Positions 1 through 8,921 of a stretch of 64,000 nt of DNA are shown piece after piece. Below the pieces are notes generated by a model that saw only the letters and a program-made list of their open reading frames with translations, was not told the origin of the DNA and did no database searches. The stretch comes from Fulvivirga sp. M361 (lineage in GTDB: Bacteria; Bacteroidota; Bacteroidia; Cytophagales; Cyclobacteriaceae). Position 1 is the first letter of the stretch; every line of letters starts with the position of its first letter. The stretch covers positions 109,523 to 173,522 of the forward strand of contig NZ_VKDC01000011.1 in NCBI RefSeq assembly GCF_007097395.1, read 5' to 3'. Both the position numbers and the translations under genes were made by a program.

Positions 1-542
1 CTCGACTTACCGAATGTGCTGATAGCATTAGCATGGATCAGGGCATATTTTCCTGTTTTCTTTTTACCCACACCGGCCACAATTTCCAGGGCATGACATC
101 CGTTCAGCTCTGTCAGGACCGGATGCCATTTGCCATCAGCCAATACCTTTCCGGTATAACCGGTACCTACGCGACCTGTCATGCCTACAGCTCCTTTTAC
201 ATCCAGCTCATACTCCGGGTTCGTATTATTGACTCCTACCATCCCTTCTTTACGTAGGGTTACAATACTATCACCCAGGTGATTATTAATGTTTAAATTG
301 GCATCACCACGATTAATATTAAAGCTCCAGGCCGGACTTTTATCTTCTATACTTTTATAAAAACTCATGAGTTTTTCTGACGTACCTATCGGAGATAGCA
401 TTAGGCCTTCTTCCAAATTTTTGGACATGCCATCATCCACTTTATTGATCATAGAATCTATGAGGTCATAAAAGTGTGACTCGGCTGGAAGGTTACCTTT
501 TTTAAAAAAGTTTTTTAGCGTATCTCTGTTTTGTAAAGGCAT
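1..542 (-). CDS. eCIS-associated fibre/adhesin-like protein (3' end outside window)
   Basis: This frame is open from an ATG at 542 to the window edge, so about 180 N-terminal residues are visible and the C terminus is missing. It begins MPLQNRDTLKNFF and continues with a short segment mentioning 'HFYDLIDSM' and 'NKVDDG'. A glycine- and asparagine-rich stretch follows, including 'VGVNNTNPEYELDVKG', a pattern common in trimeric fibre or collar proteins of tailed particles. It has no signal peptide. It starts 27 bp after the stop of the baseplate-J gene, so it is almost certainly co-transcribed with the eCIS structural genes. Its position after the baseplate genes suggests a fibre, cage or baseplate-attached adhesin, but this is inference from position and composition and I do not recognise a named family. 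Confidence 0.75.
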   Translation of the reverse strand, partial: MPLQNRDTLKNFFKKGNLPAESHFYDLIDSMINKVDDGMSKNLEEGLMLSPIGTSEKLMSFYKSIEDKSPAWSFNINRGDANLNINNHLGDSIVTLRKEGMVGVNNTNPEYELDVKGAVGMTGRVGTGYTGKVLADGKWHPVLTELNGCHALEIVAGVGKKKTGKYALIHANAISTFGKS

Positions 543-569
543 AAGAGTATCTGTATGGCAATTGTAATT

Positions 570-3500
570 CTATTCTTCAATAATGAAATCATGTCCAAGT
601 TCTAAGTAATCAATACCTGCTTGTCTTGATTTTTGCTCTTCTTTATCCACCAGTACCGAAATCTGATGAACCGGAGCAGGCACCAATACGGACCAGGGCT
701 TGGTGGCACTTAGAGAGGACTTTGCCTCACCTTCCCTTGCTGTATCAATCAGCTGGTAGTTACCCTGAAAATCTTTGGCCACCTGAAGCATGGAAAACTT
801 TGTAATGAAGTTTACATAGGGCAATGTTCTCATAAAGCTAAGTATATCAGAGCTATGTACTGTCCCTCCTAATTCTACTTTTTGATTTTGAGAAAGTAAG
901 GTACCGGTCAAATATTTATTGATCTGCTCATTCAGCTTTTGAATATGAAAGCCATAATTAAACCCATCAGTAAATTTTACAGCACAAATAATTTTTATCC
1001 TCTCGTAATTCGGATTTCTAACTTCCAGTTTCACAAACGGTGAAGTGAATAACTGAATATACGACTTTATTTCAAGCAATAACTCACTACTCGTCATGGG
1101 TTCGGTAGGGTCCGCAGAAAAACGGGCATGAGGAGTAACTACTATCAGTACATTACCAGGTTTATCCAGCCGGTTACTTGTCATATTGGGCAAGCAATTC
1201 ACTTTGTAGAGCTGATCAAATTTTTCTAATATAATTCGCTCAAAATCCCAGGCACTTACTGCCCGTTGTTTATGATGGAGTCGTTCTCCTATGCGCGTAT
1301 AAAATCGCAAAGGCTCTTCTGCGGGCCTTCCTAAAAACGAAGGCAACGGCTGTTTTACGGTCTGGATGCCTTCAATATTTTCTGCTGATCTGCTAATAGT
1401 ATAAGCCGGCATAGGCTCATGCAGATGCTTACCGGAAATGTCAGAATCCGGGTCCAACGTAGCCGTGATGACCTGGGTGGTCACGCGTAATATGTTTGAA
1501 GCAGTATTGATATTTGCACTTACCGTGGCTCGTATCCAATATAGATCAGGGTCAAGAATGCTGTTACCATTACTAATCTCCGGTGGCACTTCTAAAAGCA
1601 CTATTCCCGTCTTCAAAAAACGGTTAGTGTCATCTCTGAGTATCTTGGATGGGGCCAGTACATACCATTCATCTCCTGCCAGGAAGCTCCATTCTATAAC
1701 AGGCGGGTCTTCTTCCGAGGAAACAGTGTACTCATCGATCATTTCAAAAAAAATGGTGAGCAATTGGGGAGGTTTTAGCCCCTCAAAACCAAGGACCAAC
1801 CCTCCTTCAAAATTATATTCCGGCAACAGGTAAGTGCGCTGTTTTGAATTATCCGGATAAACCAGGTTTTGCCCAAAGGGGTGTATGTAGAAAAATTTAC
1901 CCCGACTTTCATGGGTATCAGAAGCATTTGAGTGCTCCACCAACGATATGGTCGATGACGAGCTGTAATCAATAGATATTGACTGGATCTGAGGAGCGTA
2001 GGGAGCTTTTGGAAGCACTTTTTTACTTTTCTCTTTATTTTTCAATAATCCTCCACGCGTATTTTCAATGGTGACTTCCGAAAGAATAGCAGGGTAAACA
2101 TCATGCGCAAAGCTATGTTGCGGGCCGGTCAACTCCAGTTTTATAAAGCCTCTCTCAGAAAGTGAGGTGTAATTGAGCGTTTCGTTGATCACATCATATT
2201 GAGGGGGTTGTTTGATGTTTTTGATATCTACGTTACTAATAACTGTTTTTGCCATGAGCTTACCTTCCGGTGCGGGGTTAGCCATACTCCCTTGTTGCTC
2301 CGTCCTGAATAACTTAAAGGTCTGCTGCTCTGACTTTTCTTGAGGCTTCCATCTGCCTGCATCTAAAATAGAGAGGTTGGTTTCAAAGGAAGCATTGTTA
2401 ATATCCAGATTATATTCAGCGTAATGCCCGGCAAAACCGCTCTTATGAACCGGTAAATCAAACCATTCAATGTTTATTTTAAGTTCATCCAGTGATTTAT
2501 TGAAGATCTCATTATTACCAATAATAAAATAAGACCCCAACTTAGGCATGGGGCCAAAAGGCAAAAATGGGGTATCAGCATTCAATTGCCCTATATTATT
2601 GAACAGGTCTAAACTCTTAAACCCTGAGACTTTCGTATTAAGAGTAATTTGCTCTACCTCCAAATTAGACAGTAATGAATAAGGGTATACATAAGAGTTA
2701 CTGTTCAGAACAAACTTCACCAAAGGCAGATCTGTTTTATAGTCGCCTGCATGTATGTTGCTGTCGAAACCACATAGCTCAGGCTCTGAAGAAAGCATAT
2801 CAAAGTTAATTCTCAAACTATATTGATCATCCTGTCTTGTGACGACATGCTGTCGAATGAGATGCCATCCCTTATCGGTTGTAACGGATATCATAAAGGA
2901 CTCAAGGAATACTTTGATGAATACTTCATCAACGCTACTTTCATTAAGTAAACTTAAATCCTTGATAAAACTTAGAAACCCACTGTAGGCCCGTTCTCCA
3001 AACTGAAATATGATTTCAACTTCACGTAATCCTTCTTTCAGATACAGGCCAGGTGAAGCTACTGTAAACCCTACTTCAGCATTCTGCATGGTTTTTTCAT
3101 CGCTCCCTTTACCGCTCTGGTCTTCTCCGAAAACAGCAAACGACTTTCTCCGTTGAGCATTGTCTGTATCAGCACCGTAAAGGCTTATAGGAAAATCCGC
3201 TTGCAGCACATTGTTCACCAGTTGCTTTTCTTTCCCCTTAATATTGAGTGTCTGTTGGTCAATAAAAATTGTTTTGATCTGTTTTATTTCAGCTCCGTTT
3301 ACCAGTAATTCTTCGTCGCCTCTGTATAACAGATCATTGCCACTATCATCTTGTTCACCTATAAAAACCGTACCCTTTGGCACTCTGGCGTAAGGTACAC
3401 CTTCATCCAAGGTGAACTGAAGATAAACCTGGTCAAAGACAACAGGCTTCACTTTCTGCCTCAGTACTTTAGAGTAATAAAAATCTATGTGTCTTCTTGT

Positions 3501-4310
3501 AAGCTGGTTGATATTGCCTTGTGCCCGTTCAAATAGCTTCAAAAAGGTTATGTAAAGTGCTATTTCCGGGTAATGAATATCGTTGTCAAGTGATTCGTTG
3601 AGGTACTCAGGAGTCTTCGATTTCAGGTATAATAACGTCTCATAAAATCCCTGGAATATTTGTTGTAACTCACTGGTTATACTTTCTATACGGTCTTTTT
3701 TTGATCGCCCCTTGTAAGCACTCATATCGGGGCTTACCTCTTCTAACCCCCATACGTTGCTAAATTGAGTATAATCAAGTGCTATAGCATGCCCCAGCGC
3801 TTTACGATCCGGAGCTGCTGAATCCAGGGCCTTCAATTTTTTTAGCGCCACACTCAACTTGGAGCTAATGGCATTAGCAATTTCGTTTCTGATATTGACC
3901 TGAGAGAGTGTGAACTCTTCGATAGATCTTAGCCTGTTATACCATCCTTCAAACTGACATGCCACTTCATGTATTTCCTCAAAACACTTTTGAAGGTATT
4001 TTAGCTTGCGTTCGGGTTTTTTATACAGTTGTGATTTGTAAATATAATTCTTGAACCGCTCTTCCATAGCGGCAGGTTCAGAGTCTATGATAGATGCCAG
4101 TACTACAGTTTCGTCGGTGAAAAAATAGGACCAGTCTCCGTCTATCTTTTTCTGTTCATTATAAAAATTAATGAGTCGGGACAGGCCAGACGTAAAAACG
4201 AGCATGTCTTCAAAAGAACGCTCATCTATTTTGACATACTCCGGATCCAGCGCCTGAAATTGCCTGCTCTGCTGACTGGTACCAGTACTTTTATATAGTT
4301 TAGGTCTCAT
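570..4310 (-). CDS. Large baseplate J-like protein of the eCIS (Afp11/Afp12 family)
   Basis: This 1246-residue protein should form the baseplate wedge of the contractile particle, linking spike and sheath. The N-terminal third is helical and charged. The C-terminal third, from about residue 1000, carries the baseplate-J signature: 'RIGERLHHKQRAVSAWDFE' near residue 1010, then 'VVTPHARF' and a segment with 'IKSYIQLFTSPFVKLEVRNP', typical of the putative baseplate proteins of AFP/PVC-type systems. It is longer than each of the two J-like proteins of AFP as I recall them. Only one such gene is visible here, so it could do the work of both, or a second may lie beyond the left window edge. It is 27 bp downstream of the gp25-like gene and 27 bp upstream of the partial fibre-like gene. 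It has no signal peptide, as expected for a particle assembled in the cytoplasm. Confidence 0.9.
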   Translation of the reverse strand: MRPKLYKSTGTSQQSRQFQALDPEYVKIDERSFEDMLVFTSGLSRLINFYNEQKKIDGDWSYFFTDETVVLASIIDSEPAAMEERFKNYIYKSQLYKKPERKLKYLQKCFEEIHEVACQFEGWYNRLRSIEEFTLSQVNIRNEIANAISSKLSVALKKLKALDSAAPDRKALGHAIALDYTQFSNVWGLEEVSPDMSAYKGRSKKDRIESITSELQQIFQGFYETLLYLKSKTPEYLNESLDNDIHYPEIALYITFLKLFERAQGNINQLTRRHIDFYYSKVLRQKVKPVVFDQVYLQFTLDEGVPYARVPKGTVFIGEQDDSGNDLLYRGDEELLVNGAEIKQIKTIFIDQQTLNIKGKEKQLVNNVLQADFPISLYGADTDNAQRRKSFAVFGEDQSGKGSDEKTMQNAEVGFTVASPGLYLKEGLREVEIIFQFGERAYSGFLSFIKDLSLLNESSVDEVFIKVFLESFMISVTTDKGWHLIRQHVVTRQDDQYSLRINFDMLSSEPELCGFDSNIHAGDYKTDLPLVKFVLNSNSYVYPYSLLSNLEVEQITLNTKVSGFKSLDLFNNIGQLNADTPFLPFGPMPKLGSYFIIGNNEIFNKSLDELKINIEWFDLPVHKSGFAGHYAEYNLDINNASFETNLSILDAGRWKPQEKSEQQTFKLFRTEQQGSMANPAPEGKLMAKTVISNVDIKNIKQPPQYDVINETLNYTSLSERGFIKLELTGPQHSFAHDVYPAILSEVTIENTRGGLLKNKEKSKKVLPKAPYAPQIQSISIDYSSSSTISLVEHSNASDTHESRGKFFYIHPFGQNLVYPDNSKQRTYLLPEYNFEGGLVLGFEGLKPPQLLTIFFEMIDEYTVSSEEDPPVIEWSFLAGDEWYVLAPSKILRDDTNRFLKTGIVLLEVPPEISNGNSILDPDLYWIRATVSANINTASNILRVTTQVITATLDPDSDISGKHLHEPMPAYTISRSAENIEGIQTVKQPLPSFLGRPAEEPLRFYTRIGERLHHKQRAVSAWDFERIILEKFDQLYKVNCLPNMTSNRLDKPGNVLIVVTPHARFSADPTEPMTSSELLLEIKSYIQLFTSPFVKLEVRNPNYERIKIICAVKFTDGFNYGFHIQKLNEQINKYLTGTLLSQNQKVELGGTVHSSDILSFMRTLPYVNFITKFSMLQVAKDFQGNYQLIDTAREGEAKSSLSATKPWSVLVPAPVHQISVLVDKEEQKSRQAGIDYLELGHDFIIEE

Positions 4311-4337
4311 GCTTCTTACACTGCTACGCGCGGAGTA

Positions 4338-4769
4338 TCAGTCCACCTGGGGTTTAAATCGTACGTCTGTTCCTTCTATTATATAATATGGATATACCAT
4401 GTTGCTTCTTTTATTGGTCTTTCGAATTATATAGATGAGCTCAATCATTAATAGTCCGTCATTTTCAGTATCAGGCTCAATTTTTATATCATCCAAAATG
4501 ATACGCGGCTCATAATACAATACTGAAAATTCTATCTTTCTTTTAATCTCATTGATCAAGGTACTATCGATAGATTCAAAAACGGAAAAGGTAAGATCAC
4601 ATCCATAATCGGGTAGCATCACTCTTTCACCTGGTTTGGTGCTTAATAGTATTAAAAGGCTTTCACGTATGTCTTCTTCCTCTGACACGAGTACAACACT
4701 ACCTGTCCTTTTGTCAAAGGAGGGAGGAAACTTCCATCCTATTCCAAGAAATGTCTTTTTATGTTTCAT
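4338..4769 (-). CDS. gp25-like baseplate protein (Afp9-like)
   Basis: This 143-residue protein matches the GPW/gp25 family, the small baseplate wedge subunit shared by phage T4, type VI secretion and eCIS particles. The diagnostic stretch near residues 48-65 reads 'LLSTKPGERVMLPDYG', the usual T-x-x-G-E-R...P-x-Y-G pattern, followed by a hydrophobic and acidic helix. Its length is normal for the family. It lies between the PAAR gene and the baseplate-J gene, the same order as afp9-afp10-afp11 apart from exchange of the first two. It starts with an ATG that overlaps the TGA of a doubtful short upstream frame. Confidence 0.92.
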   Translation of the reverse strand: MKHKKTFLGIGWKFPPSFDKRTGSVVLVSEEEDIRESLLILLSTKPGERVMLPDYGCDLTFSVFESIDSTLINEIKRKIEFSVLYYEPRIILDDIKIEPDTENDGLLMIELIYIIRKTNKRSNMVYPYYIIEGTDVRFKPQVD

Positions 4770-4978
4770 GTACTGTTTTTTTGAAGAAAATTAAATATGT
4801 TTCTGCTTCCTCTAGCCAGGTCAGTCAGATTGAAGGATTTCCATTGCACAGAAGAAATTGGGTTAAATGAGAGATATACGAAAGACATTCCGTAGTTTAT
4901 TGAATATCTGTGCAAAGCCAAGCTCATAGTACAAATCATTAGTTCTGTATTTAGCCTCCTATCATTACAGTGGGGCAC
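4766..4978 (-). CDS. Doubtful short frame between PAAR and gp25 genes
   Basis: A 70-codon frame overlaps the last 28 bp of the PAAR gene. Its TGA overlaps the ATG of the gp25-like gene (ATGA), which is a coupling arrangement. The predicted peptide has no motif or signal that I recognise, and its composition (many Ser, Asn and Phe) is not clearly protein-like. It may only be chance reading through the 181-bp spacer. It is listed because that spacer is unusually long for this otherwise tightly packed operon. Confidence 0.2.
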   Translation of the reverse strand: MPHCNDRRLNTELMICTMSLALHRYSINYGMSFVYLSFNPISSVQWKSFNLTDLARGSRNIFNFLQKNST

Positions 4979-5244
4979 CCCGGTCCAGTTACTGTTCCTC
5001 CATGAGCTGTACTATCACCCACACGAACAGCAGGCTTGCCTCCTATCATAACAGTAGCCGAGCCCTTTATAACAGTATCAGGAGGACCGGTACATGTTGC
5101 CATATCACCTACCACAGAAGCAGGCATGCTACCTATCATGACAGTAGGTACTCCTGGTGAGCTTATTGGCCCACCTACGTGAGGGACCGTTCCCGTCATC
5201 ATCGGGCATACATGCATATCTGTAAGTCTTGCAGCTGGGGGCAT
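4951..5244 (-). CDS. PAAR-like spike tip protein (Afp10-like)
   Basis: This 97-residue protein is a compact PAAR-repeat cone that would cap the VgrG-like spike and bind a metal ion at the tip. It opens MPPAARLTDMHVCP and has three 'P(T/A)VMIGG/S' style turns, typical of the DUF4280/PAAR group. Candidate metal ligands are His11, His22, Cys51 and His81. It has no C-terminal extension, so this tip carries no fused effector. It follows the spike gene after 29 bp. The family match is strong; the exact metal ligands are inferred. Confidence 0.95.
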   Translation of the reverse strand: MPPAARLTDMHVCPMMTGTVPHVGGPISSPGVPTVMIGSMPASVVGDMATCTGPPDTVIKGSATVMIGGKPAVRVGDSTAHGGTVTGPGCPTVMIGG

Positions 5245-5273
5245 ATAGTTATTATTTTAGTCTATTATTTTTC

Positions 5274-7064
5274 CTAATTAATTTGAACCAGTCCACCTTT
5301 TATAGTAGTCATGGCAGAGCCTTTTACTTCAGCCTGTGCACCTTCGGCAGCAAACTTGGCTTTTCCCTTCATCGTCACATTTACGCCTTCACCTGAAAAG
5401 TCTTTAGTCGCATTAATTTCAGTACTGCCCGTAGATTTTATAATGATACCTCCCTTGGCAGTTAGCTTAATGTCTTTGTTCGATTCAAGTGATATACCCT
5501 CACTTGACATCTTCAACTTATTTTTGTTATTCTTATCCTCAACAGTTATGCTCTTTTCTTTATCATTCAGTATTACGGTATTCTCTGCAGGAGTTTGAAT
5601 GGTCAATATCTTATCCGTATCATTGAATTTTATCTCCAATCCTGCTTTGGTAAAAATAGATTTAGTACCATTTCCATCTTCCGGCACATATTTAGGTTTC
5701 AGCGCTTTACTATACATTGAGCCAAGGATGATTGGAGATTGCGGATCATCATTTAAAAAGCCAACCACTACTTCATCGTTAATCTCCGGAAAGAAAAATA
5801 CTCCGGCTTCTTTAGAAGCATAAAAGCCGGATAAACGTGCCCAAACCGGCATATTATCCTTTTGCAATGTAGGGACAGTTACCTGTACCCGATGGTTTCC
5901 TTCCGGGTCATCGTGGATTGTTTTGACAATACCAATATGCAAACCAGTAATGGAAGGTATAATACCAGAAGCTGGCGGTGATGTTATAAAAGGCACTTCT
6001 TCAGCGTAAATCTCATCTGAAATCCCCATAGTAACTTCCGTAGTCCAGTCACCTTCCTGAATACTGTGTGTGACTTTACTTATAAAAGCCTTTCCATTAA
6101 AGTGATCACTTAAGCCTTCTATTTCAATGGTAGCTCCCGGAACCACCTTGGCATTCCCGCGAATACTCATGCTTCCCTTTACCTTAGATAATCTCGAACG
6201 GCTTATCCTGGAGCTTGCCCAATTCTCCAATACAGCCTTTGACATAGTCGTAGGACTTTGGAGAACAAATTCGTTCAACCCAATTACATCTGACAGCGCA
6301 TTCGACTTAAGTTTGCCTTGCGGCACCTCTCCTATCGGTTTGCCTTTAGCCGTTACCAACTTTTGAGTACTCATATCCCACGAGTTGGAAACAACATTTT
6401 TATATTGATTTCGAGCGTCTATCTCTCCATTAAAGTTTATAAGTCCGGTACCATAGTCTACTTTCAGGGCACTGGCTCCACCAACTTCAGGCTTTTCGAT
6501 AACCAACTCTCCGTCTTTCGTATTGACCAGCATACCATTGACCTCTGCCCTAAGTAATATAAAATCCCAGTCTGTAGCATTATGCTGAATTAACTCTTTA
6601 TGCTTTACACCAGTATCTTTTATCTTAACTTTTAGCCCGGTATTTTTTGCCACCTCTTTGATGATGTCGCTATCTTTCTTATCATAAAAAACGGCATTTT
6701 TGCGTCCTACAGTAGCTTTTACAGCCTTATCTTTGCACTCTACAATGACATAAGAATCACCACTCCTGCCTACAGTTAAGCTATGCTTAACAATAATTCC
6801 TTTAAAGATCACTTCTTCCTTTGACTCGTATCCGACTTTGATGATGATTTCTTTAGCCGGGTCTAAAAGCCCTTTATTACTAAGCGAAAAGTCTTCTGCT
6901 TCTGAACCTCCTCCATCAAGATATTCCAATCGAGCGTGAGTGATCTTATTCAAGCTGCCGGATACGCGGATAGAAACACAACTGTAATGATCGGGGATCT
7001 CCTTGCCGCCAGTAAGTACACTGTAAGTGACCAGAGTAGATTGGGTAAGTGCGTTTTCAGCCAT
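5274..7064 (-). CDS. VgrG-like central spike protein (Afp8-like)
   Basis: This 596-residue protein is the central spike (gp27-gp5 fusion type). The N-terminal half (about 1-370) is the gp27-like hub with paired barrels, including 'VIVECKDKAVKATVGRKN' and 'LLRAEVNGMLV'. An OB-fold gp5-like domain follows at about 375-465 with 'GIVKTIHDDPEGNHRVQV' and 'PEINDEVVVGF', hallmark strings of the VgrG/gp5 OB fold. The rest is a repetitive Lys/Thr/Gly/Ser-rich beta-helix ('LTAKGGIIIKSTGSTEI') that forms the needle. No effector domain is fused at the C terminus. The gene sits 3 bp after the LysM gene and 29 bp before the PAAR gene. Confidence 0.95.
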   Translation of the reverse strand: MAENALTQSTLVTYSVLTGGKEIPDHYSCVSIRVSGSLNKITHARLEYLDGGGSEAEDFSLSNKGLLDPAKEIIIKVGYESKEEVIFKGIIVKHSLTVGRSGDSYVIVECKDKAVKATVGRKNAVFYDKKDSDIIKEVAKNTGLKVKIKDTGVKHKELIQHNATDWDFILLRAEVNGMLVNTKDGELVIEKPEVGGASALKVDYGTGLINFNGEIDARNQYKNVVSNSWDMSTQKLVTAKGKPIGEVPQGKLKSNALSDVIGLNEFVLQSPTTMSKAVLENWASSRISRSRLSKVKGSMSIRGNAKVVPGATIEIEGLSDHFNGKAFISKVTHSIQEGDWTTEVTMGISDEIYAEEVPFITSPPASGIIPSITGLHIGIVKTIHDDPEGNHRVQVTVPTLQKDNMPVWARLSGFYASKEAGVFFFPEINDEVVVGFLNDDPQSPIILGSMYSKALKPKYVPEDGNGTKSIFTKAGLEIKFNDTDKILTIQTPAENTVILNDKEKSITVEDKNNKNKLKMSSEGISLESNKDIKLTAKGGIIIKSTGSTEINATKDFSGEGVNVTMKGKAKFAAEGAQAEVKGSAMTTIKGGLVQIN

Positions 7065-7067
7065 CCG

Positions 7068-7757
7068 TTATTTCTTTACCGGTGGAAAAACTAATTCGGA
7101 CCCAGGCTCCAGGTTTCTGAAATTCACAAGATCATTAATCCTGGCCACCTGAAGGTAGTAGCCGCTATCACCGTATATCTTTTCACATAACATGGGTAAG
7201 TTATCGCCCGTTTTAACGGTAACGACGTGACTAAGGTCCGGAGATGATTTCGTCTTAAGCTTGGACTGGGTCTCAGGATCCAGGGCATTTTGAAAAGTAA
7301 CCTGTGCTTTCGCCCTGATGGAAGTACCATCCGGTGAAAACAAAGAGTGAACTATACTAAGACTCGTCAAACGGCCGGAAAATTCAAAGGCCTTCCCCCA
7401 TTGCAGGGTTACAAAAGGCGGTTCGTGCTGATCTCCCTGATAATAATAGGTGGCCTTTTTAAACTTTTCTATTTCGTCGTTTACATTTCGTATCTCACCG
7501 GTGGCTCCCGTGCCATCAAAGACCAGTTCGAAACTAACTGATTCCGGCCCTATATTTTTAAATTTATTTTCAGGCCCGATGGTATCCGGTGCTTGTTCCT
7601 GACTATAGTTAATGTTATGGGTGTGTGAAATAGAGGATGGGTTTATCATGACATTGACCTCCAGCCTTTTTGTTCTGAACTTAGGATCTTCATAGCTGAC
7701 CACCTTCAGTTTCTGCAGCTTTGAATCCGAATCTTTCTTTAGTATTCCTGTTGCCAT
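7068..7757 (-). CDS. LysM-domain baseplate/tube adaptor (Afp7-like)
   Basis: This 229-residue protein has an N-terminal region seen in contractile-tail adaptor proteins ('EVNVMINPSSISHTHNINYS', 'VSFELVFDGTG') and a C-terminal LysM domain at about 178-227 ('VTVKTGDNLPMLCEKIYGDSG', 'LEPGSELVFPP'). In AFP/PVC particles the equivalent protein joins the tube initiator to the spike. The LysM fold here is structural, and cell-wall binding need not follow. Its ATG overlaps the TAA of the small upstream gene by one base (TAATG), and its stop is 3 bp from the spike gene, so translation is probably coupled. Confidence 0.94.
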   Translation of the reverse strand: MATGILKKDSDSKLQKLKVVSYEDPKFRTKRLEVNVMINPSSISHTHNINYSQEQAPDTIGPENKFKNIGPESVSFELVFDGTGATGEIRNVNDEIEKFKKATYYYQGDQHEPPFVTLQWGKAFEFSGRLTSLSIVHSLFSPDGTSIRAKAQVTFQNALDPETQSKLKTKSSPDLSHVVTVKTGDNLPMLCEKIYGDSGYYLQVARINDLVNFRNLEPGSELVFPPVKK

Positions 7758-7924
7758 TACCTTTCTTTTCTAGCTTCTATCACTCTTAGAACACGATCAA
7801 CACACTCTTCTATGATTCTTTTTTCAGCCATTGCATCCCTGGCCTGTGGATACGACCTCACGGGTAAGTTATGGCTATCCGTTACCGTTAGTTTTACTGT
7901 TAATTCTTTTATCTCAATAGGCAT
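7757..7924 (-). CDS. Small DUF5908-like eCIS protein (Afp6 position)
   Basis: A 55-residue frame, too short for many gene callers, starts at 7924 with MPIEIKELTVKLTV. It continues with a charged helix containing 'RIIEECVDRVLRVIEARKER'. The N-terminal 'MPIEI(K/R)EL' opening and the basic amphipathic helix match what I know of DUF5908, a small family found in Bacteroidota eCIS operons between the tube and LysM genes. It sits exactly there: 6 bp after the tube-initiator gene, with its TAA overlapping the next ATG by one base. Its role in the particle is not established. It may be an assembly factor or a minor tube or adaptor component. Confidence 0.8.
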   Translation of the reverse strand: MPIEIKELTVKLTVTDSHNLPVRSYPQARDAMAEKRIIEECVDRVLRVIEARKER

Positions 7925-7930
7925 ATATAG

Positions 7931-8416
7931 TTATGCTTTAACCTTTGAAAGATTGACTTCCTCAAATTTTTGGTAGGCAAATTCCATGCTTTCAACAAGT
8001 AACTGGTTTTTATCCGCTCCAAAACCACTGATTTCTTTTTTCACCGGGTAAGCCTTCTCAAAGGTCCATGACATAAGAGGCTGATTGAGATCACCCAGGA
8101 GCATTACGATAATATTACGCAACCTGACTGGTTGCGCAAAACCCGTCTCCAATGTGCTATTGATCCAGTTACTAAACTCTGAACTGGTCACTACCACGCC
8201 GCGTTTTAGGACTAAGTTTGGATACTTAACAGGCTGGGGAAGCCGGTACATAAACCGATTTTCCCCACCCTCTTGAATATCCTCTGTCGGAACTTCTACG
8301 GATATACCTGATACCTCCTGGAAACTTGCGTCATAAATAGCATCTCTACCCGATTTTGCGCTTTGACTAAGGCTTACAACAAATTTGAAACCTGGAACAG
8401 GATAATGTATAGCCAT
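7931..8416 (-). CDS. Second tube-type protein, likely tube initiator (Afp5-like)
   Basis: This 161-residue T4 gp19-like tube protein starts MAIHYPVPGFKFVVSL and contains 'FQEVSGISVEVPTEDIQEGG' and 'VLKRGVVVTSSEFSNW', the conserved pattern of the phage tail tube family. It ends with 'VESMEFAYQKFEEV', the usual last strand. It is slightly longer than the neighbouring tube protein and lies next to the LysM and spike genes, which is the position of the tube-initiator subunit (Afp5) that joins the stacked main tube to the baseplate. Assigning it as initiator rather than a second main tube subunit rests on order and length. Confidence 0.9.
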   Translation of the reverse strand: MAIHYPVPGFKFVVSLSQSAKSGRDAIYDASFQEVSGISVEVPTEDIQEGGENRFMYRLPQPVKYPNLVLKRGVVVTSSEFSNWINSTLETGFAQPVRLRNIIVMLLGDLNQPLMSWTFEKAYPVKKEISGFGADKNQLLVESMEFAYQKFEEVNLSKVKA

Positions 8417-8427
8417 AGACCCTCAAC

Positions 8428-8865
8428 TTATCCTAGTTCCTGAACGATACCTTCATGTGCCAGCTCAATGGACTCTAAGGCAATCTCATTGGCGTCTGAT
8501 TTCAGGTCCGGACCAGAAACTTTAACGGGAAAAGCATTTTCCACTCTCCATACCATTACCGGTGATTCCTCTTCGTCCAGTAGTGAAATTGTCACGGTCT
8601 CTCTTCGGTCAGGATTGGTTTGCACTTCTTCAAACCACTCGAAAAAGCTCAAATCATCCTTAAATACGCCTTTTTTCAGTGTAATGGTACCATGTTTTTT
8701 CAAACCTGGTATTTTCTGGGTAACCAGGGAAGGATCGTTCCCTGCACGGTATTCTATGAATTGCGTTTCCATCTCAAGTCCTGTTACTTCCTGGAAACCT
8801 ACGTCTATGTCACCCCACTCTACAGTAAAGTGAAACTTGGGAACTGGCCATAATTCTTCTGCCAT
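8428..8865 (-). CDS. Main inner tube protein (Afp1-like)
   Basis: This 145-residue gp19/Hcp-like tube protein opens with 'WPVPKFHFTVEWGDIDVGF' and continues 'QEVTGLEMETQFIEYRAG' and 'ITLKKGVFKDD', all typical of the stacked-ring tube of eCIS. 'ALESIELAHEGI' is the conserved last strand. The first residues are MAEELWPVP. It follows the single sheath gene by 56 bp and precedes the second tube gene by 11 bp. The highest copy subunit of a particle is often the gene just after the sheath, which fits. Confidence 0.93.
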   Translation of the reverse strand: MAEELWPVPKFHFTVEWGDIDVGFQEVTGLEMETQFIEYRAGNDPSLVTQKIPGLKKHGTITLKKGVFKDDLSFFEWFEEVQTNPDRRETVTISLLDEEESPVMVWRVENAFPVKVSGPDLKSDANEIALESIELAHEGIVQELG

Positions 8866-8921
8866 AATATAATGCTTTTAATAGTTGTCGATTTGTTACT
8901 TAAATTACTTATGAATGGTGG

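Noticed and set aside
4766..4978. Small frame between PAAR and gp25 genes as a real gene
   Set aside because: Kept only as a low-confidence feature: it overlaps PAAR, has no family match and its coupling signature could be chance.
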